DNA from: Pandoraea nosoerga
GTDB taxonomy: Bacteria > Pseudomonadota > Gammaproteobacteria > Burkholderiales > Burkholderiaceae
Reading direction: 5' to 3'
NCBI RefSeq assembly: GCF_902459585.1
Contig: NZ_CABPSC010000018.1
Span: 1 to 64,000 of the forward strand
Length of the DNA: 64,000 bases
Positions 8,413-17,763 of the stretch are shown piece by piece; the first letter of the stretch is position 1, and each line of letters begins with the position of its first letter. Both the position numbers and the translations under genes were made by a program. The notes beneath the pieces were generated by a model. That model was not told the DNA's origin, did no database searches, and saw only the letters and a program-made list of their open reading frames with translations.

Positions 8413-9571
8413 CCGTCTGCCGGGATCCGGCGCACTGGGGAGTGTCGGCGCGGCGCCGCGGGAGAATACCGCGCCGGCGCGCGCTCCGGATGACGAATGG
8501 GAGGGGCTCGACGGTGACGGCGCGCCATCGTCACGCGCGAGCGCAAGCGCGTCGTGCGTGGCGCCGGGCGGCCATCTCGCCCTGATCGAGGCGGCGATCG
8601 CGCAGAGCGAGGAAGCGGCTGTTGCCGAGTCGCAGGAGAATCTCGGCTTTGCGCTTGGCGTTCGATTCCGCCGCGGCGGCGAGCACAGCGTGCGCGACGA
8701 CAAGGACCGCGCGCGTGCGCTCTTTGAACAGCAGATCTATCGGCTCGCGCGCGTGAGCGGCGTGCAATTCGAAACGCTGCGCGAACAGATGCGCGACCTG
8801 CCGTTCGTTCCCGATCCGCTGCAACTGCTCCGGCAGGCGGGACTGTCGGCCGGGCATGCGGCGTTGATCGTCGCGGCGTGGCTTGCGCAAGACGCGCCAG
8901 ACGGGCTCGACGCCGGCGCGCGCAAGCGTCTCAATCAAACCCTGGAGACGCTGACGGCGGGCGAGGACTGGGCGATCGAGGCGTTCGCCGCGCTGGAGTG
9001 TGGCGGCGCAGGGGCGGTCAGTCCTCAATTGTTGCAGCAGCTCAGGACGCTGTTTCGCCAGGCGCGCACGACGCAACGGTCCCTCGCGCAATGGTTCGAC
9101 CAGTGTCGCCGGCTTCCGGAACGACGAGCTCGCCTGCGAGCGCTGCTGCAGGCATTGGGCCTCGAGCTGGGCGCGCAGCGCGCCGACGCCGACATGGCGC
9201 GTCTTGCGGCTGTGATCGACGACGTTCGGCGTGTGGTGCTGTTTCTCACGCTGGAGTCATGCTGCGCGCAATCCGCACATGCGGTCCATGCCGCAGGATG
9301 GCGCGCTTGCGATGCGGACAAGATGATCGTCGAGGTGCTGACGCTGCTGGATCAACCTTGGGTTGGCGTCGAATGGCTGGTGCAGCGCGCGGCACATCTG
9401 GGCATTCCGTCGGCAGGAGCGCGCTATGCGTATGCCCGCGAACTGACGTGGCTGGTGCAATCAGCGCACGAGGGGTGCTTTCGCGACGAGACACAACGGG
9501 AGGCGATCAGTGAAGCGCTGGACGAATGGCGCTCGGGGCTGGCGGAGGAGTGCGGGGCGGTGGGCGCATGA
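8405..9571 (+). CDS. sctW: T3SS gatekeeper SctW (SsaL/HrpJ family)
   Basis: A 388-residue HrpJ/YopN-TyeA type protein. The first 60 residues are low complexity and disordered, usual for an export signal or chaperone-binding region. The HrpJ domain runs from about residue 60 and a TyeA-like C-terminal helical region from about 290 (MIVEVLTLLDQPWVGVEWLV). Gatekeepers block effectors until translocators are delivered. In SPI-2 the SsaL protein forms a complex with SsaM and SpiC/SsaB; homologues of both are in this cluster. It is the last gene of the left operon, convergent with the CesT-like gene. Confidence 0.86.
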   Translation: MVDRLPGSGALGSVGAAPRENTAPARAPDDEWEGLDGDGAPSSRASASASCVAPGGHLALIEAAIAQSEEAAVAESQENLGFALGVRFRRGGEHSVRDDKDRARALFEQQIYRLARVSGVQFETLREQMRDLPFVPDPLQLLRQAGLSAGHAALIVAAWLAQDAPDGLDAGARKRLNQTLETLTAGEDWAIEAFAALECGGAGAVSPQLLQQLRTLFRQARTTQRSLAQWFDQCRRLPERRARLRALLQALGLELGAQRADADMARLAAVIDDVRRVVLFLTLESCCAQSAHAVHAAGWRACDADKMIVEVLTLLDQPWVGVEWLVQRAAHLGIPSAGARYAYARELTWLVQSAHEGCFRDETQREAISEALDEWRSGLAEECGAVGA

Positions 9572-9634
9572 GCCCGGGGCGAGATGCACGCGCTCGCGCG
9601 ACGCGAGGACGGAAACGCTTGAGGTCGGAGGTTC

Positions 9635-9659
9635 GGGGGGCGGGGGGGCGGGGGGCGGG
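9635..9659 (+). other. G-run tract, possible G-quadruplex
   Basis: Four G-runs (G6, G7, G6, G3) separated by single C residues lie between the convergent ends of sctW and the CesT-like gene. This matches the simple G-quadruplex pattern. A role in transcription end or polymerase pausing is possible but is only inference. Confidence 0.45.
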
Positions 9660-9683
9660 AGCAGGAACGGGCCGGCGCCGGTG

Positions 9684-9713
9684 CACATCGGCTCACATCG
9701 GCCCACATCGGGG
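9684..9713. repeat. Three tandem 10-bp repeats
   Basis: CACATCGGCT, CACATCGGCC and CACATCGGGG follow each other directly in the intergenic region between sctW and the CesT-like gene. Noncoding; no function apparent. Confidence 0.6.
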
Positions 9714-9751
9714 CACGGCGCATGCGCAAGAATGGACGTCGCCGTTGCGAC

Positions 9752-10165
9752 TCAGGCGCGCAGGTGTTCCTGACAGATCTTGATGCGATCGTAGAAATCG
9801 GTGAGTGCCACGGCGAAAGGCTCGGGATCGGCCGTCGTCTCCTCCTTCATCTGGGCGTGCAATACGAGTTGGTTGCCGCGCTCGCGCAACTGAACGTGGC
9901 CCGTGACAGCCCAGTCCGCGGGCTCGATGAGAAACTGAAGCAGGCGTTCGCTGTTGGCGCGGTGCAGGCGTGCGGCTTCGTCACTCGCCACGACCGCGTG
10001 GATGCCGCACGCCCGGTTCTCGAGCGTCTCGACGACGATCGTCGGCGAGGCCGTAAACGTCAGTTCGATGGGGGAATGATTGTCGACGGCGTCGATCCGG
10101 CTCGGATCGCAGCCGATCAACTTCAGCGCTTCGACAAGAGTTTGAGCTAGGTCGTGACTTGGCAT
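9752..10165 (-). CDS. CesT-type T3SS chaperone
   Basis: A 137-residue acidic protein with the alternating helix-sheet layout of class I secretion chaperones: an N-terminal helix (LAQTLVEALKLIG), central strands (IELTFTASPTIVVETLEN), then an amphipathic helix and strands ending in a long helix (FAVALTDFYDRIKICQEHL). It is the last gene of the minus-strand block after the SsaE-like gene, where SPI-2 carries the translocator chaperone sseA. The residues do not look like SseA, and its cargo is not encoded nearby, so specificity is unknown. Confidence 0.65.
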   Translation of the reverse strand: MPSHDLAQTLVEALKLIGCDPSRIDAVDNHSPIELTFTASPTIVVETLENRACGIHAVVASDEAARLHRANSERLLQFLIEPADWAVTGHVQLRERGNQLVLHAQMKEETTADPEPFAVALTDFYDRIKICQEHLRA

Positions 10166-10339
10166 GATGTGGGTGCAAGCGTGGAGGAAGTCGGTACTGT
10201 GTCCCGCGTGTAGGCCATCCGGCGAGGCAGACGAAGACTGGGACGACGATGCGTGCGAGGCAAGACACGCAAGCTTGCCATGGCCGGCGAAGCGGGGCTT
10301 TCGTCGTCTGAGCCCGGTTGTCGCTTCCGCGCACGCGCA

Positions 10340-10591
10340 TTACCCGGAACGCTTTGACGACGCGCCATAAGACGTGCCGTAGCGGTTCGCCATGCGCATG
10401 AGGATCGTGCGCGCCGCCCGCAGCGCCTGGGATTGCGCGATCAGCGCGGCATGCTGCGCCGGCGCGAGGGGCCTTCGCAACGCGCGCTGCAACGACGCGT
10501 CGGCCGCGTCCAGGCGGGCGCCGAGCTCCCGGGCGACGGTGTCGGGGGACGCGGCGAGCCGGTCTTCAAGGTGCGTCAGACGGGTCGTCAT
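10340..10591 (-). CDS. ssaE: SsaE/EscE-like needle co-chaperone
   Basis: An 83-residue helical-hairpin protein beginning MTTRLTHLEDRLAASPD. It aligns from memory with Salmonella SsaE, which begins MTTLTRLEDLL, including the helix breaks and the C-terminal ILxxxxxRY segment. EscE/SsaE proteins pair with the EscG/SsaH TPR chaperone to keep the needle subunit from polymerising; that partner is at 5444-5920. The start lies 26 nt inside the end of sctD, in the ssaD-ssaE order of SPI-2. Confidence 0.78.
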   Translation of the reverse strand: MTTRLTHLEDRLAASPDTVARELGARLDAADASLQRALRRPLAPAQHAALIAQSQALRAARTILMRMANRYGTSYGASSKRSG

Positions 10592-11951
10592 GGCGAATCT
10601 CCGGGGTCAATGGCAGGTAAAAGAGCCGGTCGTGCGCGCCGATCGAGACCCCGTCGGGATGGATCTCGACCACGCGCGTGCCGCCGGGCAGACGAACACC
10701 CCGGGCGAGGCGCGTGCCGTCGGCGAGCGTGAGCTGCGGCGAGTCGGGCGCGCCGCCGATACTGACCAGCGGCGCGGAAAAGCCCGTTTCGGCAAGCGTC
10801 GGGATCGGCGGCGGCAACGGTTCGATGCGCACGGGCAGGCCCCGCGCCGCAGCGCTCCACGCGTCGGCGATGCCTTTGAGCGACGCTTGCCGGCCCGCCG
10901 TCATCGCGCCGGTGAGGCGCCAGCCGTGGCGATCGCGCGAGATGTCGATGCCATGCAGTTGGCGGGCGTCGCGCAACGTCCGGACCAGCGCGTCGAAGCC
11001 GTGCGATGTGCCGTCGGCCACGCGCCAGCCATGCGGGAGCGCCAGCGCGTCCAGCGCGTCGGATACCGCACGCCAGCGCGCGTCGGCCACCAACACGCCG
11101 CCGACGACGACAGCGCCGTCCGAGGCCACGCTCACCTGCGCTGCGCCATAGCCGTGCAGCCGCAGCAGTGTGGCGGCCGATTGCGCGGCATGCTGGGGGC
11201 ACCACGTCTCATCGTTGAGCGCCTTGCCGAGCCAGCGTGCTTCGGCACGCAGACGGGCGAGCACGCTCTCGTCGAAGCACCCGCCGCCCAGATGCACGAC
11301 GTCGCCGGCGATGCGAAGCGTGGCGCCCGGAGCGATCCGGGCGGCCAGGAGCCTCAGGCTGTCGGGTTGCGGCGGGACCGAGATGACGTTGGCTGTGCCG
11401 GTGCGCCAGACCGCCACACCCGCCGAGGCGATCATCAGCGTGAGACACGAGATGGCGATCCACGCGGCGCGGGAGCGTTGCCGCCTGCGTCTTTTTCCGC
11501 GCTCGGGCGCCGGCCCGTGGGGGCTCGCGGCGGTGCCGCGTGGCGAGGGCGATGACGTTTGCGACGCTTCCGGCTGGCGCGCCGGGCGGCGCGGCAGCGG
11601 CACGGGCAGCGGTTTGCTGCCGTCGCTGAACCAGACGCCGAGTCCGGCGAGGTCGATGGGGGTGTGGAGCGGGAGCCGATGCGCCGGGGGTGGGCAGACC
11701 TCCGCTTCGGCGCTGGCTTCCAAACCGGTCGGCTCGTTCGCGAGGCACAGCGCGCGTCCGTCGATCCACACGGGCGGCTCACCGGTCAGCGCTACGCCCT
11801 GTGCGTCCACGTGCAACGCAATGCGCACGCCATTTTCGAGCGCCACGGCGATGTCCGAGTCGCCGTCGCCAAGCGTGAATGTCCCGGGCGGCATCGGCAG
11901 CGGGCGTCCCGCGAGGGGGCCTTCTAGCAACGTCAGCGTCAGCATGATCAC
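10566..11951 (-). CDS. sctD: T3SS inner-membrane ring protein SctD
   Basis: A 461-residue single-pass protein. An N-terminal FHA-like cytoplasmic domain (about residues 1-115), a Pro/Arg-rich linker, a membrane helix at about 163-182 (AAWIAISCLTLMIASAGVAV), then periplasmic ring-building domains. It encircles SctJ and links to the outer-membrane secretin. The GTG at 11951 overlaps the sctC stop; an ATG two codons in (11945) is the alternative start. Longer than SsaD (about 400) mainly through the linker. Confidence 0.87.
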   Translation of the reverse strand: MIMLTLTLLEGPLAGRPLPMPPGTFTLGDGDSDIAVALENGVRIALHVDAQGVALTGEPPVWIDGRALCLANEPTGLEASAEAEVCPPPAHRLPLHTPIDLAGLGVWFSDGSKPLPVPLPRRPARQPEASQTSSPSPRGTAASPHGPAPERGKRRRRQRSRAAWIAISCLTLMIASAGVAVWRTGTANVISVPPQPDSLRLLAARIAPGATLRIAGDVVHLGGGCFDESVLARLRAEARWLGKALNDETWCPQHAAQSAATLLRLHGYGAAQVSVASDGAVVVGGVLVADARWRAVSDALDALALPHGWRVADGTSHGFDALVRTLRDARQLHGIDISRDRHGWRLTGAMTAGRQASLKGIADAWSAAARGLPVRIEPLPPPIPTLAETGFSAPLVSIGGAPDSPQLTLADGTRLARGVRLPGGTRVVEIHPDGVSIGAHDRLFYLPLTPEIRHDDPSDAP

Positions 11952-13654
11952 GCACCCGGCAGGCCGGCGGCCGGCTCCGCCTTGATAAGAAACAGCCGCA
12001 TCACGCTGTCGTTGCGATGGCTCGTGGAACTGAACAGCCGGCCGATGAACGGCAGGTCGCCGAGCAGAGGGATCTTGCGTTCGTGTTCGTGCTGCGCGTC
12101 CTGCACGAAGCCGCCGAGCAGCAGACTCTGCCCGGCCTGCAACGTGGCGTGCGTGGCGATCGACGAGTTGCGGATCGACGGCACCTCACTGCGCGAGGCG
12201 CGTTCAGTGCGCGCCTCGCCGCCGTCTTCGATGTTGAGCGTGAGCATCACCTGCTCGCGCCCTTTCTCTTCGCCGGGGACGAGCCGCGGCGTGACGCGCA
12301 GCAATGATCCCGTCGTCACGCTCTCCAGTTTGGCCACCTTTTCGCCGGCAACCTTCGTGTAGAACGTGACACTGCGATCGAGCACGGCCTGCATGTTGTC
12401 GAGCGTGACGATCGATGGCCGCGACAGCACCCGCGCCTTCGAATTGCGCTCCAGCGCGTTCAGATTGAGCATGAACCTGTTGGTGTCGCCGATCACCGTG
12501 GTGAACGTGCCCGATTCGCCCTCCTGCGTCGGTCCGTTGAGGGCGACGCTGCCGAAGCCGCCGAGCCGCGCGCTGCCGGAAAGATCCACGCCCAGCTCGG
12601 CGATGTCGCTTGCGTTCACGTCGATGATGGCCACCGAAATGTCGACCAGACGCGGCCGCACGTCGAGCTGCGCGATCAGGTCGCCGTAGATCGGCAGGTT
12701 GCGGCGGCGCTCGCGCACGATGACCGCATTGCGGCGAGGGTCCGCCGAAAAGCGCGGCGTGCCGGCGCGAGCGGCCGTCGCGACGGCGGCGGCCGAGTCG
12801 GCCTCGCTGCCGTCGACAGACGCGCTCGCCGCGGTGGCGACCAGTGGGCCGGCGCCGAGGATCAGGTCCTTGAGTACGCTGACAACGCCTGGCACGACGA
12901 CCTCCTGCCCGCGATAAAAGTACCTTGTGTCGTCGGCGGTCGCGAATTTCAGGGGAAATATCTTGATGGTCTCTTCGCTCTCTTGCTGTTCGCGGGCGTC
13001 GCGCTCGACGTATCGGGCGAGCATCGTCACGGTGTCGATGCACGCCGGCACGCCCGCGATCTCCAGCGCACGGGTTGCCGGAATCGCCCGTGCTACACAG
13101 TGTCTCGCATGGAGGACGCCGGCCCCGCGCAGGTGCGCGAGCAGATCGTCGGGCGGCGCGTAGCGCAACGGCACGACGCGCCGGGTCGCTTCGCTGGCCT
13201 TATAGATGTTCAGCGTCTGGCCGTTGAAGTACCACGAAAGCCGATAACGTTCCGAAAGCGCGTCGAGCGTGGTCTGCGCGGCGCCCGGCGGCAGTGTGCC
13301 GATGAAGCGGTCGTCGACCCGTGCGCTGACGACCGTCGGAATGCCATGATGCGCGCCGAAGTCGCGCAGCAGCTCCGCAAGCGGTGTGCCCGCGCTCTGG
13401 AAGACGAACGGGCCGCCGCGCCACACAGGGTTCGCACCGGGGGACGCGGAGGGTACGTTCGCCGCATTCGTTGGGTTCGCCGCATTCGTTGCGCTCGACG
13501 CCATGGTTGCGGCCAGTGCGTTCGATGGGGTCGGCGCCGTCGCGGCTGCCGACACCGCCGGCATCGCCGCAACGGCGGCGATCGCCGCACCCGTCGCGCG
13601 CAGCACGGGCGCGGCGAGCAGTGAAGCGATCCGGCGCGAGCGCAGCGCTGACAC
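11948..13654 (-). CDS. sctC: T3SS outer-membrane secretin SctC
   Basis: A 568-residue secretin. I chose the GTG at 13654, three bases after the SsaB-like stop, because it gives a clean signal peptide: basic start MSALRSRR, hydrophobic core, cut near AVSAA. Starts further upstream would overlap the SsaB-like gene by 100 bases or more. An Ala/Asn/Pro linker, N-domains and the secretin core follow, with the hallmark VPSIRNSS...LQAGQSLLLGGF...KIPLLGDLPFIGRLF. It forms the outer ring. The linker DNA contains two 18-bp tandem repeats (13457-13492). Confidence 0.92.
   Translation of the reverse strand: MSALRSRRIASLLAAPVLRATGAAIAAVAAMPAVSAAATAPTPSNALAATMASSATNAANPTNAANVPSASPGANPVWRGGPFVFQSAGTPLAELLRDFGAHHGIPTVVSARVDDRFIGTLPPGAAQTTLDALSERYRLSWYFNGQTLNIYKASEATRRVVPLRYAPPDDLLAHLRGAGVLHARHCVARAIPATRALEIAGVPACIDTVTMLARYVERDAREQQESEETIKIFPLKFATADDTRYFYRGQEVVVPGVVSVLKDLILGAGPLVATAASASVDGSEADSAAAVATAARAGTPRFSADPRRNAVIVRERRRNLPIYGDLIAQLDVRPRLVDISVAIIDVNASDIAELGVDLSGSARLGGFGSVALNGPTQEGESGTFTTVIGDTNRFMLNLNALERNSKARVLSRPSIVTLDNMQAVLDRSVTFYTKVAGEKVAKLESVTTGSLLRVTPRLVPGEEKGREQVMLTLNIEDGGEARTERASRSEVPSIRNSSIATHATLQAGQSLLLGGFVQDAQHEHERKIPLLGDLPFIGRLFSSTSHRNDSVMRLFLIKAEPAAGLPGA
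13457..13492. repeat. Two perfect-but-one tandem 18-bp repeats inside sctC
   Basis: GTTCGCCGCATTCGTTGG is followed directly by a copy differing only in its last base. They encode NAANPTNAANVP in the disordered linker after the signal peptide of SctC. The unit is a multiple of three, so copy-number change would alter linker length without a frameshift. Confidence 0.7.
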
Positions 13655-13656
13655 GA

Positions 13657-14157
13657 TCAGCAACGTCGCGCATCCGGCAGTCGCGCGCTGCCGTGGATTC
13701 GCGGCGGGGCTGCGTTCGGCGCCGCCGGGCGTGCGTCCCGTGAGGCGAGCATCGCACATGCCAGCAACTGACGGCGAAGTTGCGCCTCTACGCACGCAAC
13801 GGGCGCTTTGGCGTCGAATCGATGCAGCCACCAGACGGTGTCGCTCGCAATGCACAGGCTGTCGTCACGCAGCTCGTGCGAGGCTGCCAGCACGAGCGCG
13901 AGGTGCATCAGCCAACGCGAGAGCGGCGTGTCGTCGCGCAGTGCCGCATCGAGCGCGCGCGTGCCGAGGGGGCGCGGGCAAGCCCCGTGCGCAGTGATGA
14001 GTGCGCCCGGCCACGGCACTGCCGTTGCCACGCAGAAGCCGTCGCCGGCCGGGCACGTCCAGCCCGGCTGGCCGTCGAGCTCGAGCGCGATGCGGGCGCC
14101 TTGTACGTCTCGCGGGGAAATCCAGTCGAGTGCGGCAAGCGCAAATGGCAAACGCAT
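13657..14157 (-). CDS. ssaB: SpiC/SsaB-like T3SS gatekeeper subunit
   Basis: A 166-residue soluble protein first in the minus-strand block, directly before sctC, the position of ssaB (spiC) in SPI-2. The centre, LSRWLMHLALVLAASHELRD followed by DSLCIASDTVWWLHRF, matches the shape of SpiC (LAYVTLLLAAHPDVHD, then a WLNGYY segment), and ACVEAQLRRQLLACAML parallels its C-terminal helix. SpiC forms a complex with SsaL and SsaM that holds back effectors at low pH. The C-terminal 25 residues are extra. Homology is distant, so the name is tentative. Confidence 0.68.
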   Translation of the reverse strand: MRLPFALAALDWISPRDVQGARIALELDGQPGWTCPAGDGFCVATAVPWPGALITAHGACPRPLGTRALDAALRDDTPLSRWLMHLALVLAASHELRDDSLCIASDTVWWLHRFDAKAPVACVEAQLRRQLLACAMLASRDARPAAPNAAPPRIHGSARLPDARRC

Positions 14158-14446
14158 AAGTATCGGAAGGAGGCGGCACCGGGGCGCCGGGAAAACATGC
14201 GTTTTCGAAATCCGCCCGCGCCGACACGTCGACGGGGCGTCGCGGTGAAGACGGAAATTATCCGGCGAACGTTACGTCACGCCATCGGGCCCTGACCTGA
14301 ACTGACGTCGTGCGACGCCACTTTCCCGAGTTTTCCTACACCGGGCGCGGGGCGATGGCACAAGAATCGGCCGCCTGGACAAATTTCGAAAGAGAGTGAT
14401 CAAGAATCCCTATGGATTTGAACTACTAACTATCGAGGAGATACGA
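14158..14446. promoter_or_regulatory. Divergent control region between the two central T3SS transcripts
   Basis: These 289 bases separate the SsaB-like gene (minus) from the SsrB-like regulator (plus) and must carry both promoters. The regulator-proximal part, 14380-14445, is AT-richer than its surroundings. I see no clear sigma70 pair or operator. Confidence 0.5.
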
Positions 14447-15115
14447 ATGACGGGGTGCGTCGGTGTCATCGTCGTCGAGGATCACGAACTGCTCGCGGAC
14501 GGCCTGTGCCGGCTGGTCGAGTGCGATCTCGGCTGGCGAGTCCTCACCAGGGTTGCCAACGGTCTCGACGTGTACCGGGCCTGCCAGGTCCATCGTCCTG
14601 CGTTGATGCTGCTGGATCTGGGCCTGCCCGGCATGGACGGCGTCGATGTGATTCATCAATGCATGCAGCGCTGGCCTGACCTGCGCATTCTCGTGAACTC
14701 GGCCAGCGACGACAGCGAGCGCGCGCGGCAGTCGCTCGACGCAGGTGCTCGCGCGTTCGTGCTCAAGAGCAGCCCGCGCCGAACGCTCGTTCACGCCGCC
14801 CAACAGGTCATGCGCGGCCACCGTTTCGTCGATCCGGCCGTCTTCGGCGGCGCGCTCGAGACGGTGCGCAAGCCGCACACGCCTCGCGCGACACGCGCGT
14901 GCGACGTCGAGACCCCCGAACAGTCGCTGACGCTGCGCGAGCGGCAAGTGCTCAAGCTCGTGGCCGAAGGGCAACGCAACCGGGACATCGCCCAGGTGCT
15001 ATCGATCAGCGTGAAGACGGTCGAGACGCATCGCCTGAACATGATGCGCAAGCTCGACGCGCACAACGTGGCGGACGTCGTGAACTGGGCGCACCGGCTC
15101 GGCATGATGATGTGA
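14447..15115 (+). CDS. NarL/LuxR-family response regulator, SsrB-like
   Basis: A 222-residue two-domain regulator. The receiver domain (residues 1-125) keeps the acidic pair (VVEDHE), the phosphoacceptor Asp in LMLLDLGLPGMDG and the Lys in FVLKSSP, so phosphorylation is expected. The C-terminal LuxR helix-turn-helix is LTLRERQVLKLVAEGQRNRD followed by SVKTVETHRLNMMRKL. The ATG at 14447 follows GAGGAG at 14434-14439; an in-frame GTG at 14396 lacks such a site. Its place inside an SPI-2-like cluster suggests the role of SsrB. No SsrA-type sensor kinase is in the window. Confidence 0.9.
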   Translation: MTGCVGVIVVEDHELLADGLCRLVECDLGWRVLTRVANGLDVYRACQVHRPALMLLDLGLPGMDGVDVIHQCMQRWPDLRILVNSASDDSERARQSLDAGARAFVLKSSPRRTLVHAAQQVMRGHRFVDPAVFGGALETVRKPHTPRATRACDVETPEQSLTLRERQVLKLVAEGQRNRDIAQVLSISVKTVETHRLNMMRKLDAHNVADVVNWAHRLGMMM

Positions 15116-15269
15116 CATGTCCCGGCACCGCGGCGGCGGCGCACGCGCGCCGGTTGCGAAAACTCAGGTCCGCGCCGGATAGGCGCGCGGCGCATGCCTG
15201 GGTGACCATCGCCGCTACTTTTTGTCTCCTCTCCCGCACCGCCGGCTCCAAGCCGGCGCGGCGCCCGTC

Positions 15270-15672
15270 GATGGACACTCAGACGCAACGCAAACTGGAG
15301 CATTTGTTCGAACTGCTGGCGCTGCCCGCGCAGCGGGTGGCGCCGCGCATGCGCCTTGCGCTGGGCGTCTCGTGCGTGTTGATGATCGACGCCGGCACGG
15401 ACGGCGTGACGCTCGTCATGAAGCTGCGCCGCCCCGGCCCGGGCGCGTACCGCTGGCTCTTGCACATGTTGCAGGTCTGCGTGCCGGAGTGGAGTCCCGG
15501 CATTCCGGTGCGGGCCTGCGTGGCGCAGGGCCGTCCCATGCTGATCGCCACGCCGCCCGCGAGCGGTAACGCCCAGGCCACCGATTGGCTGGCCTGCGTG
15601 ACGCGCATGCGCCGTGTGCTCGAGCACATCGACGCGCGACGACAGCGCGAGACGTCGGAGGCCTGGGCGTGA
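15270..15672 (+). CDS. ssaM: SsaM-like T3SS gatekeeper chaperone
   Basis: A protein of about 133 residues directly before sctV, as ssaM is in SPI-2. The central and C-terminal parts (SPGIPVRACVAQGRPMLIATPP, then DWLACVTRMRRVLEHI) follow the pattern of Salmonella SsaM (LQGIPQRLFLLRDGLAMSCS, then a Trp-Leu-Arg helix). SsaM binds SsaL and SpiC to set the order of translocator and effector export. The stop overlaps the sctV GTG. The MDTQTQRKLEHLF start at 15271 is preferred. Confidence 0.75.
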
Positions 15673-17762
15673 GCCGCCCGCTGACATGGCTGCGCATCGC
15701 CGCGGGGCGCCAGGACATCGTGCTGGCGAGCCTGCTGCTCGTGACAGTGCTGATGATCATCATCCCGATGCCGCCGTCGGTGATGGATCTGCTCATCGCG
15801 CTCAATCTCGGCGTGTCGCTGCTGCTGCTCATGGTCGCCCTCTACATCAACGAGCCGCTCGACTTCTCGGCGTTCCCTTCCGTGCTGCTCATGACCACGC
15901 TGTTCCGGCTCGGCCTCACCATCAGCACCAGCCGGCTGATTCTGCTGCGCGCCGATGCGGGAGACATCGTCTACACGTTCGGCGACTTCGCGGCCGGCGG
16001 CAACATCGTGGTGGGAATGATCGTGTTTCTCATCATCACCGTCGTCAACTTCATCGTGATCACCAAGGGCTCGGAACGGGTGGCCGAGGTGGGGGCGCGC
16101 TTCTCGCTCGACGGCATGCCCGGCAAGCAGATGAGCATCGACGGGGACCTGCGCGCGGGGGCGATCGACGCGGCCGAAGCCCGGCGGCTGCGTCGCACGG
16201 TGCAGAAAGAGAGTCGGTTCTACGGCGCAATGGACGGCGCGATGAAATTCGTCAAGGGCGACGCCATTGCGGGGCTCGTGATCATCGTGGTGAACCTGCT
16301 CGGCGGCATTGGCGTGGGGGTCTTCATGCACGGCATGAGCGCGGGCGACGCGGCCGCCATCTACGCCATTCTCTCGATTGGCGACGGTCTCGTGTCGCAA
16401 ATTCCCGCGCTGCTCATCTCCGTGACGGCCGGCATCATCGTAACGCGCGTGCCCGGCGAGCAGCGCCGCAACCTGGCGCGCGAACTGACCGATCAGTTGG
16501 CCGCCCAGCCGCGCTCGCTCATGCTTGCCGCCGTGGTGCTTCTGCTCTTCGGACTGATTCCCGGCTTCCCGATGCATTACTTCGCCTTGCTCGGTGCACT
16601 GGCGGGCGGCGCGGCGTGGTGGGTCGCGCGGCTCGCGCGCGAGGCGGGCACGAAGGCCGGCGACGACGGGGCCACGGGCGAGAGCGCGACGACCGCCGGA
16701 TCCGCCAAATCCCTGGAGGGGCGCCCAGGGGCGCAGCCGTTGCAGGCCCGCGTGAGCGAAGCGCTCGCGCAGGCGTGCGGCGGGCCGACGGCGCTTGCGG
16801 CGTGCGTCGATGCCCTGCGCAGCCGGAAGTTCGAGCAGTTTGGCGTGCCGATGCCGCAAGCGGAAATCGTCGTCGACAAGACGCTGGGCGAGCACCGGCT
16901 GGATATCGCGCTGTACCACGAAAGCGTGATGTCCATCGACGTCGCGCCGCTCGAGGCGTTGGCGCGTCACGACGCGGCGCACCCGCTGCCCGCGCTGCGC
17001 GCGCTCTCGGCCGGGGCTCCGCGCGAGATGCCGCTGCCGTTTGGCGGACAGACATTGTTCTGGCTCAATGGCCCGCAGGCTAAGGAGTGGCGCGCGCTTG
17101 GCGGGACGGTGATCGAGGGGGCCGAGCGCGTTGCGCACTGCGTCTCGCTGGTTATCGACGCGCATGCCGCCGACTTCCTGGGCGTGCAGGAAGCGCGTTT
17201 CCTGATGGACGCCATGGAAGACCGCTATGGCGAACTCGTCAAGGAGTTGCAGCGGCAGTTGCCGATCAGCCGCACGGCCGAGGTTCTGCAGCGGCTGGTG
17301 GCGGAGGGCGTGTCGATCCGCGATCTGCGACGCGTTTTCGAGGCACTGATCGAGTGGGCGCCCAAGGAGCGCGACCAGATCATGCTCACCGAGTACGTGC
17401 GCCTCAGCCTGCGCCGCCATATCACGCGCCGCTTCCGGCGCGGCATGGCGCACATCGCCGGGTGGAACGTAGGGCGCGGCATCGAGGACACGGTGCGGGC
17501 AGCGGTGCGTCAGACGTCGTCGGGCTCCTACGCCGATCTCAACCCCGCACAGACGGACGCCATCCTCAACGCGATCGACGCGGCATGGCTCGCACACGAC
17601 GGCACGCCCGCCGTGCTGTTTACCGCGATGGACGTGCGGCGCTTCTTGCGCAAGCTGATCGAGCGCGAGCGCGCCGACCTGCCGGTGCTGTCATTCCAGG
17701 AAGTGGCCGACGAGCCGCATCTGCGCGTGCTCGGCACCATCGACCTGCAGGCCGCCTACTGA
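15669..17762 (+). CDS. sctV: T3SS export gate protein SctV
   Basis: A 697-residue FHIPEP-family protein. The first 330 residues hold about eight membrane helices; the conserved loop ([20 protein letters not shown] followed by [11 protein letters not shown]) is the FHIPEP signature. The rest is the cytosolic domain that forms the nonameric ring and receives chaperone-cargo complexes. The GTG at 15669 overlaps the SsaM-like stop and gives the expected N-terminus [20 protein letters not shown]. Length is normal for SsaV/YscV. Confidence 0.95.
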   Translation: MSRPLTWLRIAAGRQDIVLASLLLVTVLMIIIPMPPSVMDLLIALNLGVSLLLLMVALYINEPLDFSAFPSVLLMTTLFRLGLTISTSRLILLRADAGDIVYTFGDFAAGGNIVVGMIVFLIITVVNFIVITKGSERVAEVGARFSLDGMPGKQMSIDGDLRAGAIDAAEARRLRRTVQKESRFYGAMDGAMKFVKGDAIAGLVIIVVNLLGGIGVGVFMHGMSAGDAAAIYAILSIGDGLVSQIPALLISVTAGIIVTRVPGEQRRNLARELTDQLAAQPRSLMLAAVVLLLFGLIPGFPMHYFALLGALAGGAAWWVARLAREAGTKAGDDGATGESATTAGSAKSLEGRPGAQPLQARVSEALAQACGGPTALAACVDALRSRKFEQFGVPMPQAEIVVDKTLGEHRLDIALYHESVMSIDVAPLEALARHDAAHPLPALRALSAGAPREMPLPFGGQTLFWLNGPQAKEWRALGGTVIEGAERVAHCVSLVIDAHAADFLGVQEARFLMDAMEDRYGELVKELQRQLPISRTAEVLQRLVAEGVSIRDLRRVFEALIEWAPKERDQIMLTEYVRLSLRRHITRRFRRGMAHIAGWNVGRGIEDTVRAAVRQTSSGSYADLNPAQTDAILNAIDAAWLAHDGTPAVLFTAMDVRRFLRKLIERERADLPVLSFQEVADEPHLRVLGTIDLQAAY

Positions 17763-17763
17763 C

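Noticed and set aside
8405-9571. Fusion of separate YopN and TyeA genes as a novelty
   Set aside because: Single-chain gatekeepers are normal in the SsaL/HrpJ/InvE families.
15279-17597. A 772-codon open frame on the minus strand
   Set aside because: Antisense to the SsaM-like gene and sctV; composition is a shadow of the real frame.
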